A DNA stretch of 64,000 bases from positions 12,239,044 to 12,303,043 of the forward strand of contig CM061243.1 of NCBI GenBank assembly GCA_030848705.1, in the 5' to 3' direction. How positions within the stretch are numbered: position 1 is the stretch's first letter; each line of letters opens with the position of its first letter. Both the position numbers and the translations under genes were made by a program. Origin of the DNA: Heracleum sosnowskyi (lineage: Eukaryota > Streptophyta > Magnoliopsida > Apiales > Apiaceae). The notes beneath the pieces are model-generated. The model worked only from the letters and a program-made list of their open reading frames with translations, did not search any database and was not told the origin of the DNA. This document shows, in pieces, positions 24,346 through 34,800 of this stretch.

Positions 24346-25499
24346 TTCTCCCGTATTTTTTTTAATGGATTGAGCATACTCTATAATTCTCTTTTGTCAT
24401 TTTAAATGATTGATATAAAAATTAAAATTTTAAAATAACATAAAAATTATAGATAGATGTAATCGAGTTCGAGAAAAATATAAATTTATTTAAGTTCGTC
24501 TCCGTGTTAATATTAAATCATTGAAATAAAAAATAAGATTTGATTCTAAGAAAATTTTATTTTTATTTATCAAACCATATATAATAAATGACTATATCAC
24601 ATATTTTTTAGGTATATAAAATTTTTAAATACGCGGGTTATATTAAAGATATTTGATCGATCAACTATTTAGACTTTCAGCGATTTAGAGATATGATTGA
24701 TCTAAAAACATAAAATATCAAAAAAAAACAAAATAATTGAATTTATGTTAAATACTCACACCAGTTAGACTATAACTCGAATAAAGTATGATAATATGAA
24801 TTTTTACATAATGTAGTAAATTGATCAATACAATATGTAATGGTTGATTTATAATATATACTTAGATCAATCTACGATAAAATCAAAAAAATTGACCTTT
24901 GATATCATGAATATGCACATGTTATTAAGGTCGTCTAATCATAATTTGCATTGATCAAAGTATTTTTAAAAATTTAAAGTCGATTTAAAAAGCAATTCGA
25001 AATTATAAGATAAAAAATGTTTCAATTTACCAAAATTTTAAAACAGAACTTCAGAACTTCAGAACTTCAATACTCTGTAATAAACATTAGACTAAAACTA
25101 AATATTTGAGTTTAAAAGTGTATGAATATGTACAAAAATATATGAAAAAATGAGTGAGACACCGCATGGATAACTTTCACATAATATTAATAGATTTCGT
25201 AATATGTCTCAGCCTTACGTATATATATCGATTTCTTACAAATATAATCCGACAATGTTAAAATCACATTGCCTATGTTATATACCAAAATTTTTGCTAA
25301 AATATTTATTTATTTTGTACTCAAATAATCAATTTGAAAAAGTTCATATTACATTATTGAAAATCATATTAATATTTTAGCAATTAAAAGTAATCATGTG
25401 ATTATTATCGTACAAATATTTATCCAAATTTAATGAAATCTAATCAAGTTATAAAATATTAGGTTGATGTAATTGACATGCCATATTACAAAAGTACTA
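24346..25499. other. AT-rich non-coding stretch, nothing recognised
   Basis: No open frames, no clear repeats beyond simple AT tracts and a short triple of CAGAACTT near 25050. Confidence 0.4.
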
Positions 25500-25752
25500 C
25501 TCCCCGTCCCACTCAAACTGGTTTGTTTAACTTTTTTGGTCAAATTGACCAATTTTGTAATTTAAATTACGTATATTATATGTCAAATATAATTAATAAA
25601 AAATATACTAGTTGAAAATATAGATAATTTATTATAGAATATAAATTTTAGATTTATAAAAATGCATGTCAATTGTTTTTAAAAATTAGTCAAAGTTGAG
25701 TCAATTTGACCCAAAAAAGTCAAACAAGCCAGTTTGAGTGGGACGGAGGGAG
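25500..25752. mobile_element. Stowaway-type MITE (253 bp)
   Basis: It starts CTCCCCGTCCCACTCAAACT and ends with the inverted copy AGTTTGAGTGGGACGGAGGG. The inner arms also pair (TTTTTTGGTCAAATTGACC with its complement), and TA flanks both ends. CTCCCTCCGTCCC ends with a TA duplication define Stowaway (Tc1/mariner-derived) elements. It encodes nothing. Confidence 0.9.
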
Positions 25753-25851
25753 TATAAAATATGAGATAAAATCAAAATCTTATCTTTTCAATTTTCTAAT
25801 TACAAAATTATTTGAATTTATAAACGATTTTGGACGAAAAATAAATTCAGT

Positions 25852-25882
25852 GCCCGTGCCTCGCACGGGCTTTTACGCTAGT
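25852..25882 (+). mobile_element. Helitron 3' terminus (hairpin + CTAG|T)
   Basis: A perfect 8-bp stem GCCCGTGC, loop CTC, stem GCACGGGC (25852-25870), is followed seven bases later by CTAG (25878-25881) and a T. This is the textbook 3' end of a plant Helitron in plus orientation. Its 5' TC end was not found upstream, so the element's length is unknown. Confidence 0.75.
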
Positions 25883-26141
25883 AATAATATAATACTACAT
25901 CCGTCCCACTAATATTGGTCATCCTAATTTTTGCACGCATTTTCGGGTGCAAATAAAATATGGCTCTATATCATTTTTTTTAAATTTTAAATTTTAAATT
26001 TTTTTAAAAGACAATATAGAATTCTATGTGAGATATAATTTTTATATGAGATATAAAAATTATCATTAAAAAGGAGTTTTATTTATTAATAAATGTTATA
26101 GATCGATGACTTTTTAATAACCTTTCGGGAAAGAGACAATG

Positions 26142-26834
26142 AGCATGTTTGGCAACATAATTATAAGCTGACTTATGGCTTATAAACCCGTAAGAGGTTA
26201 TGGAGGTGTTTGTCAACCCAACTTATGACCTCAACTTATAACTTATACTCCCTTTTTGTCCCTCTCATTTCTTTACACTTTACTTTTTGGTACGTCACTC
26301 TCATTTCTTTACATATCAAAAATAGTAACATTTTATAATATAAAATCCAATCACATTCACTACTTTTCTCCACTATACATATTTTATACCCACTTTATAC
26401 ATTAAATATTGATTGGTCCCACCACTTTACTCATTTTTCTTACTTTTGCCTATTAATTTACACTTTTTCTTAACCTCCGCGATGTCCCCTCAATGTAAAG
26501 AATTGAGAGGGACGGAGAGAGTACGTGGATAAGTTGAATGTTAATAATGATGTACATTTTCATGAACTTATTGACTTATTACTTGATTTCTTTATTTTTT
26601 AATACTTTATATTTCTTTGTGTTTTTAAATATTTTTTAATTTAAAATGCAAGTGTTGAAATCATTGTATTTAATAATTTTTTTTTTCAAATTTAATTTAG
26701 CAAACTCTTAACTAACTTATAAGTAAATTTATTCAAACACTCGTATAACTTATAAGAATTCATCAACTTATCACTTATAAGGCACTTACTTATTTTAAGT
26801 TATAAATCAACTTTTTTATGATACCCCAAACACA
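26142..26834. mobile_element. hAT-like MITE with a nested Stowaway
   Basis: The ends are inverted: AGCATGTTTGGCAACATAAT at the left and the complement of ATGATACCCCAAACACA at the right. Both are flanked by a near-identical (G/C)ACAATG duplication (26135-26141 and 26835-26841). TTATAAG-rich inner arms also pair. A TIR with GTTTGG and a 7-8-bp target duplication fits nonautonomous hAT elements. A 274-bp Stowaway sits inside it. Confidence 0.6.
26248..26521. mobile_element. Stowaway-type MITE, family A copy 1 (274 bp)
   Basis: Begins CTCCCTTTTTGTCCCTCTCA and ends with the inverted TTGAGAGGGACGGAGAGAG, with TA on both sides. It is inserted in the hAT-like MITE. It is the same family as the copy at 50967-51239: shared inner text such as AAAATAGTAACATTTTATAA and AAATATTGATTGGTCCCAC. 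Confidence 0.9.
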
Positions 26835-27180
26835 CACAATGCTTCAGAAAGAGAGTATTAAAGTTTAATGTAACGCTGCTTATAAAATTACTACCCACTC
26901 ATCCCGACCCTAACATACTACAGTTGACATTTATTAAAAAAATAAAACAAAAAAATGTTTCCGTTGAGTGGATTTTGAAAAAAAATATACAGGACCATAG
27001 CATAAGAAAAAACAATTAGCTGTGTCATTTCAAAACTAGGTTCAGAATTAATTTTATATATTAAAAAGAATTACAACAAACAGAAACAAAAAGGAAATTA
27101 ATAAATTTTACAACAAAATTCATTACAACAAAAAAATTAAAAAATTACAAAAATAAAAGCACACATACTAGTATGTAGTA

Positions 27181-27386
27181 CTTCCTTCGTCCCCTCATTT
27201 ATTTTACATTTGGAGACAGGGGTTCAACACGCATTTCAAAACTTTTATAAAGTATAATTTTATATATTATTTAAATAATTTTTTTCTTTTTAATTAAAAA
27301 ATTAATATTTAATTTTTTATTTAAAAAAATTTAAAAATAAGTACGAGTGTTCGAGTAGTAAATAAAAAATAAAGAAACAAAGGGAT
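27181..27386. mobile_element. Diverged Stowaway-like MITE (about 206 bp)
   Basis: CTTCCTTCGTCCCCTCATTT at the left pairs with the complement of AATAAAGAAACAAAGGGAT at the right, with TA at both ends. The ends have drifted from the CTCCCTCCGTCCC consensus. Confidence 0.65.
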
Positions 27387-27973
27387 TATATAGTTAGAGT
27401 AGAACCTCGATAAATAAATGTTCGATAAATGAATAACCTCTTCAAATGAATAATTTTTTCCGGTCCCGACTTGGGACAATGAGCTTAATGAATAATCTCG
27501 CTGAATGCATTAACGAATATTTTTTTTCTAAGTCTTTATAAGCTCTATGTAAATATAAATGAATAATCACTATATTTTAAATATTTTTTTTATATTTATG
27601 AAATATATGAATACATTTGATCCAATAAATAATTTACATACATATTAATAAATAATATTGTAAGTCATATCTTCTCGAAAAATGCTTTTAAAGTTGCTTG
27701 TTTTTTTACTCCACCAAAATGTATCTGATCCTCCACCAAAATGCATCTAGTATTTTTATGATTGTGTGATCAAAATAAGAATTTAGAATTATATATAGTT
27801 TGTTACTGGTGGTTCTGTATATATATCTTACCTCTAAATATTTTATACACAGTAGTCGAGTGTATATGGTGTTGCCATTCCATGCATGCATGTATAACTT
27901 ATCTAGAATTCAAAACAAAATGAATGTAATTAAACATTACATAAAAATTATAACCATGATAAATTTTAGGTAC

Positions 27974-28478
27974 TGTTATGGATTAAAAAACGTGCTTTGT
28001 GAATTTAATGCTAGGATTAATGAGCTTCGAGCTTTAATGGCTGCACTCGTGTTTCCGGACTAAATTGGTCCTCACAAGATGCCTACGTATCTCAAATCGT
28101 TATTGAGAATCAAGCCAAAGACGTAGTTCTGATTGTAGGATCAGGGACCTTATATAGGCGTCTGGAGCCTAGTATTTATGGTATGTTTGGGAGACTTAGC
28201 GGATAAGTCTTCTTTTTGATATGGGATAAGTATTGTATTTCTTGCTGAAGAATTCGTTTCCTTGTTGATAAAGGTTATGACTCATTAATTGCCTTTAATT
28301 GGGATTCTGGATCCTTCCTTGACCAATTTGCCATAATTTGGACTCTTTTTATGAGCTGTATATTTTCCCTATTCATTAATTACGAAATTAATGAATAATT
28401 AGGGTATTGGGCTTTAAATATCGGCCTTTCGTTTGACCAGTCAATTATATTTCTATAATTACTTTTCTGACCATATCA
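27974..28478 (-). repeat. 3' LTR of the gypsy element
   Basis: 505 bp, beginning TGTTATGG and ending CCATATCA on the plus strand (imperfect TG..CA inverted ends). I could see no difference from the other LTR on reading both through. Confidence 0.95.
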
Positions 28479-28500
28479 TTTGCCCCCCAACTTCTAGGAA
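28479..28500 (-). other. Polypurine tract
   Basis: On the minus strand AAGTTGGGGGGCAAA abuts the 3' LTR start (TGATATGG). This is the position and composition expected for the primer of plus-strand DNA synthesis. Confidence 0.7.
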
Positions 28501-28682
28501 AATCTCTCTTGGATTATCGTAGAAGTTATTTCATTCAGGAGTTACGAAATTTTCTTCCATATCGTGGCTTGGTTTGACGAACGTATAGTTCTAAATCAAT
28601 TTTATAATTCTCCAAAACAGGAATCGGGATTTTTCATCAATTCCTTGGAATATAAATTGATTTTTGAATTTTTCATGTCCTT

Positions 28683-29092
28683 TTCGACCAGGATCCTGGT
28701 CGAATTTGACCTTGATTTTAGCTCCTGGTCGAACTCCTTCGACCAGGATTCTGGTCGAAATTTGCTTGCATTTTGCCTCCTGGTCGAATGGTTTCGACCA
28801 GGATTCTGGTCGAAGCTTACTTCCATTTTGTCCCCTGGTCGAATGGTTTCGACCAGGATTGTGGTCGAGGCTTACTTCCATTTTGCCTCCTGGTCGAATG
28901 GTTTCGACCAGGATTGTGGTCGAACATGACTTCAATTTTGATACCTGGTCGAATGATTTCGACCAGGGATGTGGTCGAACATGACTTCAATTTTGATACC
29001 TGGTCGAATGATTTCGACCAGGGATGTGGTCGAACATGACTTCAATTTTGGTGCCTATTCGAACTCATTCGACTAGGATTCTGGTCGAATAC
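28683..29092. repeat. Eight-copy 55-bp array of TTCGACCA/TGGTCGAA palindromes
   Basis: TTCGACC (TTCGACT in the last copy) starts at 28683, 28738, 28793, 28848, 28903, 28958, 29013 and 29068, an exact 55-bp spacing. Each unit has a near-palindrome TTCGACCAGG..(C/G)TGGTCGAA (the first is a perfect 22-bp palindrome, 28683-28704) and, midway, a further half-site CCTGGTCGAATG. Weaker relatives continue at 29219 and 29266. The frames through it are open only because of the repeat. Tandem repeats near the 3' LTR are known in Tat elements. The regular palindromes could bind a dimeric protein or form cruciforms (inference). Confidence 0.95.
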
Positions 29093-29099
29093 TTGGTTC

Positions 29100-29460
29100 G
29101 TTACAGACTTTTAGGGCCCACATATATTGGGCTTCATTTGGGCCAGAGGATTTTAGCAACTGGGCCTTTATCTTTTTATTGGGCCTTTAGCCTTTTTTAA
29201 TAATTGGGCTTTTATCCTTTCGACGAGATTTTTGGTCGAATACAAGAGCCATTTTGGGCTTTATTCGAACTTATTTGATCAGAACCTTGATCGAAAATGT
29301 AGTTTGTTTTTTGTAATGGGCTTAGTTGGGCCCAAGGATCTTCACTGTTCAACTTTATCAATTGGGCTTTTAGCCTTTTATGGGCCGTACCGGCTAGTGC
29401 CGGTTGCCCTTCCTTCAACCGGCCCATTGACCGGCTGTCATCCCTATATAAGGGTGAGTT
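29100..29460 (+). promoter_or_regulatory. Promoter region of the antisense gene: TGGGC cluster and TATA box
   Basis: TATATAA at 29445-29451 lies about 200 bp before the ATG of the plus-strand gene. Upstream, TGGGCC/TGGGCT or its complement recurs about a dozen times between 29115 and 29430 (for example near 29129, 29141, 29162, 29182, 29207, 29318, 29328, 29365, 29380 and 29422). TGGGCY is the plant site II element bound by TCP factors in promoters active in dividing cells. The count is by eye. Confidence 0.65.
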
Positions 29461-29649
29461 CTCATTTGTTTCCATTCATTCTTCACATTTCACTTTCTCA
29501 AAGTTACTCTGCTGAATTTTCTCCGAAATTTTCTTTAGATTGCTCTGCTAGGGTTCTGTCGCAAGGCGATTCCCGGCGAGATTTTCTCACCGTTTTCTGG
29601 GTTTTCACTTGAAGATTTGAAGATTTTCTTTGAAGATTCTGGGTTTGAA

Positions 29650-31498
29650 ATGGCTGATCGCGCTTCCCAACGTCTTTCGAAGATGAATTCTGCATCAAAA
29701 CGAGGTACCCCCATTCCTATTCGTTCAAAATACATGTCTTTGCATGATATGATTAATGAACGTGGGGATGAATACCCGTCTGTATCTGCTTTAGATTCGT
29801 ATGACTGTAGCAATAGATTTCATGAAGTAGATATGATAAAAGATTATAATAAGATGTATAGGGTAAAGGCCCCCTTGAAGCTTGTTCCTGCCGGCCCCGG
29901 TGACCGTTCATGTCACTGGCGGTCAAATGCTTTGTGTATTTATAGGGATGCCATAGTTGCTGGCCTTAGGTTCCCTTTTCACGAGTTTGTTCCTAGACTT
30001 TTGGCAGATGTCCAAGTCAACCCTTGCCAATTACCTCCAAATGCCTGGAGGATAATTAATTGTTTCATGGTTTTATGCCTTCGTAAAAACTTTCCTCTTT
30101 CTGTACCTTTGTTTAGAAAGATCTTTCAGTTTAAGAATAGCTCAGCCAACAACTTGGGTTGGGTGTATATAAGCCATAGGGTAGGCTTCCCTTTCATCTT
30201 TCACCCCAAGTCAATCCCAGATAATAACCCCAAATGGAAAAATGAGTTCATGTATCTTGTATGGGAAGGAGGGGACTGGGGAACCCTGTTCCGTACATCT
30301 TTTGGGAGAGTTTCTGATGGTAGTCCCGGTAACATTATCTTAAATGAGGAGGAGCTCCATGCCTACTCAGAGCTCATTAAGGATAATGGGACTACCGTGG
30401 CTTGGGAGTTACTGGATGAGTTCGTCCTCAAGTCCGTTGGGCTCTCTACTGTTCATGATAAGGGTATTTTTGCTTATCCCTCTTCATTATGCCTATTTTT
30501 ATTTCTTTGTGATTTTCTGTTAACCATTTTCTGGCTTTTCTTGTAGCTGCGGCCTTTATCAACAAGACCAATGAGCCCAAGGATGTAGAGACATCCAGGA
30601 TGAAAAGGGCTAGGATCGGGGATGATCCCAGGGGGAAAGCCAGTGCTCCCAGCTTCTTGATCCCTTCTGTGGATGAGGTGGACATTCCTGTGTCTGCCAA
30701 GTCCTCAGTGTGGCGCCCCAACTGGGGTATCAGGAAGAAGGACACCATTACTGGGGTGTCCAAACATGTTGTGGACTGGTCGTACCACTCTCTTACCCCT
30801 TGTGATTACAAGGACTTCGTTGCAGATTCCACCCTTGAGGGTGCTGAGCATCTTGGGGCTCAAGCTATTGCTGCGGTAATTTTCTTTACCTTAGCTATTT
30901 CTTTGAAGTTTCTGCTTATATTTTCCTAACTTTTATTTTTTGGCAGACCAATGCCAACTTTCAGGGGGTATTGTTCCAAGCTAAGGCTTGGCGTACCTCC
31001 TCTGAGGCCAACAGAGTCAAGCTGGAGAGGTCCGAGGAGGAGGTGAAGTCTCTTAAGGAGACTCTTGCCAGGAGGGAGAAGGAGCTTGCTGACGCTCAGG
31101 CTGATATTGTTGAGCTGAGGAAAGGCAAGGATGATTGCATCGATGAGTACCTTGACTCTCAGGAGTACAAGGACTTGATCGAAAAGCATGACGAGATCCT
31201 TTTCCCAGTCCAGCATACTTCAGGATGGGAGGATGCTGTTCAGGCTATCTTGGCCAAGCATCCTGGAGTCTTTGATGCTGCTGACTTTCCTGCTCCTCAC
31301 CCTCCTACTCCCTTGGAGCGTATTTTGGCTGGAGTTGACGATATGGAGGAAGATGCTAGGATTTTAGTTCCAGAGCATTCATCACCCCTCAGTGACGCTT
31401 CTGCTGATGGTGCTGAGGATGCTGGTGAGCATTCTTCCAGCTCTAGTTCAGGGGAGGAGACAGATGCAGGAGTCAAGGATGGTGACGCGCAGCCGTAG
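29650..31498 (+). CDS. Antisense extra gene of the gypsy element (putative gypsy-type transposon protein)
   Basis: Three exons, 29650-30463, 30547-30875 and 30947-31498, join in phase with GT-AG borders into about 564 codons. The start is the ATG at 29650, since the frame's earlier opening has only TTG. Exon 1 carries the globular part (PFHEFVPRLLADVQVNPCQL, PNAWRIINCFMVLCL, VYISHRVGFPFIFHPK), which matches the plant family called putative gypsy-type transposon/Transposase_28. Exon 3 starts with a heptad-like coiled coil (KLERSEEEVKSLKETLARRE) and ends in an acidic, Ser-rich tail. Role unknown; such ORFs lie in antisense in Grande and RIRE2-type Tat elements. It has its own TATA box at 29445 and runs towards gag-pol, so the two transcripts converge around 31.5-31.8 kb. 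No break is visible in it. Confidence 0.85.
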
Positions 31499-31826
31499 TT
31501 TGTAGTTTCTTTATGGCCATTCATGGCTTTGTATTTTCTTTCTATGTATTTCCAGCCTTTGGGCTTAACTTAAACTTTTGTAAGTTTAGTTTTATTTATA
31601 TTTTGTGGCCATTCATGGCTTGTGTTGTTTTCTTGCCTTTTGCACGTTTAGTTAGCATTTTGTACATATCTATCAGTATGTAATGCATTCAAAACATGAT
31701 GAACAGGAGTATATAATTCATAACTTTGAAGAACGGGCTCAACCCTTACATAATACTCAAGTTTTAGAAACTTGGGTTGGTTTTATCAAACCTTATTTCT
31801 AGTAGTGAATCCACTTAGGAAACACC
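31499..31826. other. Convergent spacer between antisense gene and gag-pol
   Basis: About 330 bp of T-rich sequence with two GGCCATTCATGGCTT-type copies (near 31514 and 31606). It holds the 3' ends of both convergent transcription units. No further gene. Confidence 0.5.
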
Positions 31827-34800
31827 TTAAACATAATAAACTTTCAAGTTGGAGGCATGCCAAGTTCTCGGCACCTCATGCCCTTCAAGGGTTTCTAGCT
31901 TGTAAGAGCCTCGACCAAATACGTTCTTGACGCGATATGGTCCTTCCCAATTTGGGGCCAACTTCCCTTTTTGCCCAACTCCGGATGCCTCAATTTTTCT
32001 GAGAACCAAGTCTCCTTGTCGAAAGAACCTTTCTTTAACCCTTAGGTTGTAGTAGAAAGATGCCTTCTTTTGATGTTCAACTATCTTGGCGTTTGCCTCA
32101 TCTCTAACTTCGTCAATTAGATCTAAGGATAGCCTCAAGCCTTCTTCATTTGTTTCTGGTTCATAAGCCTCAACTCTTGGGGAAGTGTGAGTAATTTCCA
32201 CTGGGACCACTGCCTCTGCTCCATAAGCCAATAGGAATGGAGTTGCCCCGGTGGTGACTTTGCAAGTAGTACGATATGCCCAAAGTATAGGGAGTAATTC
32301 GTCTACCCAAGTGTTTCTGGAGCGTTCAACTCTTTTCTTTAGTCCATCAAGGATGATTCGATTTGCAACCTCAGCTTGCCCATTTGCTTGAGGATGGGCG
32401 ACAGAAGTGAAGCGCAATTGGATATCGTTTTCATCACAATACTTCTTGAACTCATCGTTGTTAAACTGGGTTCCATTGTCCGTGACCAGGACTCGTGGAA
32501 TTCCATATCTGCATATCACATTTTCCCAGAAGAATTGCATCACTTGCTTGGTGGTTATCTTGGCTAATGGCTTAGCCTCAATCCACTTGGTGAAATAATC
32601 AATTGCTACTATCAAGAACTTTCTTTGAGCACTTGCCATAGGAAATGGCCCGAGTATATCCATTCCCCACATAGCAAAGGGGATAGGTGAGTTAATGGAT
32701 GTCATCATCTCTGGTGGTTGCCTAACCACTGGTGCATGTTTCTGGCACCGTTCACATTTCTTGACGTAGCTTTTAGCATCAGCAAGTATGCTTGGCCAAT
32801 AGAAACCTAGACGAGTGACTTTATGAGCCAGGGCTCTGCCCCCCAAGTGTTGCCCACAAATCCCTTCATGCACTTCCTTTAGGGTCAATTCTGCCTCTTG
32901 AGGTCTCAAGCACTTTAAGTACGGAATAACAAAAGATTTCTTGTATAGGATTCCCTCAATTAGGGCATACCTTAGTGCTCTGACGTATAGCTTTCGTGCT
33001 TCTGAAGTGTCGTTGGGCAGCCACCCAGTTTCCAGATGAGCTTTGATGGGATCAATCCAACAACTGGTGATACCAATGGGGGCTACCAACTTTCCATTGA
33101 TGCTTGGGGTCTTCAAGACTTGGAAGTATACACTCCCGGCATAGTTTTCAATTTCAGAAGAGGCAAACTTAGACAAGGCATCAGCCTTCATATTTTCTTC
33201 CCTTGGAATGTGTTCCACATAGCATTCATCGAACTGAGTCATAATGGCCTTGACAAGTTTTAAGTACTTGGCCATGACTTCATCTCTGGCCTCAAACTCC
33301 CCATTTACTTGGGAAACCACTAGCCTCGAGTCTCCACATACTTTCAGAGTTTTGACTCTCAAGGCTCCAGCCAGCCCTAAGCCAGCTATCAGAGCTTCAT
33401 ACTCAGCCTCATTGTTTGTCGTCGGGAAGTCAAGTTTTAGTGCATACTCTATTAGGAATCCATCAGGACTTTGTAGCACTAAACCAGCTCCACTTGATTT
33501 TGTTTTTGATGCTCCATCAAAATAGAGCACCCAACATTCTTTGAAGGTCATTTCCTCATCTTTCTTATCTTCCATACTCACTTCCTGCCCCCCGACTTCT
33601 TGGTTGTCAATGGTGCATTCAACCATGAAGTCAGCAAGTGCTTGAGCTTTTATGGCCGTTCGAGGCTTATACTTGATGTCGAATTCGCCCAATTCAATGG
33701 CCCATTTGATCAATCTTCCACTAACTTGAGGGCTATGCAAGATGTTTCTTAGAGGTTGATCAGTCAAGACCTCTATCTTGTGAGCCTGGAAGTAGGGGCG
33801 TAGCTTTCTTGAGGCCATTATCAAGGCTAAGGCAAACTTCTCAACCATTGAGTAGTTTATTTCTGCCCCATGTAGAATCTTGCTCACATAGTAGATGGGT
33901 TTCTGAACCTTTACTTCTTCCTTTACCAAAACAGCTCCAAGGGCTGTGTTGGAAACCGCCAAGTATAAATAGAGAATTTCTCCTGGCTTGGGTTTTGCCA
34001 ACAGTGGTGCTTTAGCCATATATTTCTTCAGGGCCTCAAAGGCCTCTTGACTTTCAGTTGTCCATTCAAAATTCTTCACTTTTTTGAGTGCTTTGAAGAA
34101 GGGTAAACACTTCTCTCCAGACTTGGAGATGAATCTTCCCAAAGCAGCCACTCTTCCCGTCAGTTTCTGGACATCCTTGACAGTCTTTGGTGGTTCCATG
34201 TCTAGGATTGCTTTGATTTTGTCGGGATTAGCCTCGATTCCTCTCTTGGAAACCATCAGGCCTAAGAACTTTCCCGAGCCTACACCAAAGGCACACTTAG
34301 CTGGATTCAACATCATCTTGTGGTGCCTCAACACTTCGAATGCCTCTCGGAGGTGCTTAATGTGATCGGCCTTATCGAGGCTTTTGACTAACATGTCATC
34401 TACGTAGACCTCCATGGTTTTTCCAATCAGGTGCTCAAAGATTTTGTTCACCAACCTTTGATAGGTTGCTCCAGCATTTTTAAGCCCAAAAGCCATGACT
34501 AAGAAACAGAAGACACCAAAGTCAGTGATGAATGACACTTTGGCGATGTCATCTTTGTGCATCTTGATTTGATTATATCCGCTGAAGCCATCCATGAAAC
34601 TTAGCATCTCATGCCCAGCAGTGGCATCTATCAAGGCATCAATCCTAGGTAAGGGAAAACAATCCTTAGGACATGCATCATTCAAATCGGTGAAGTCGAC
34701 GCACATTCTCCACTTCCCGTTAGCTTTTTTGACCATCACGGGGTTAGCTAACCATTCTGGGAATTGAATTTCCTCAATGAACCCGGCTTCCAAAAGCTTA

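Noticed and set aside
28564..29039. Overlapping 74-121-codon frames on both strands
   Set aside because: They are the translation of the 55-bp palindrome array; the same repeated peptide appears in several frames, which is a repeat effect and not a gene.
28683..29092. Regular repeat-spacer pattern resembling a CRISPR array
   Set aside because: The spacers are as conserved as the repeats, there are no cas genes, and it lies inside a plant retrotransposon.
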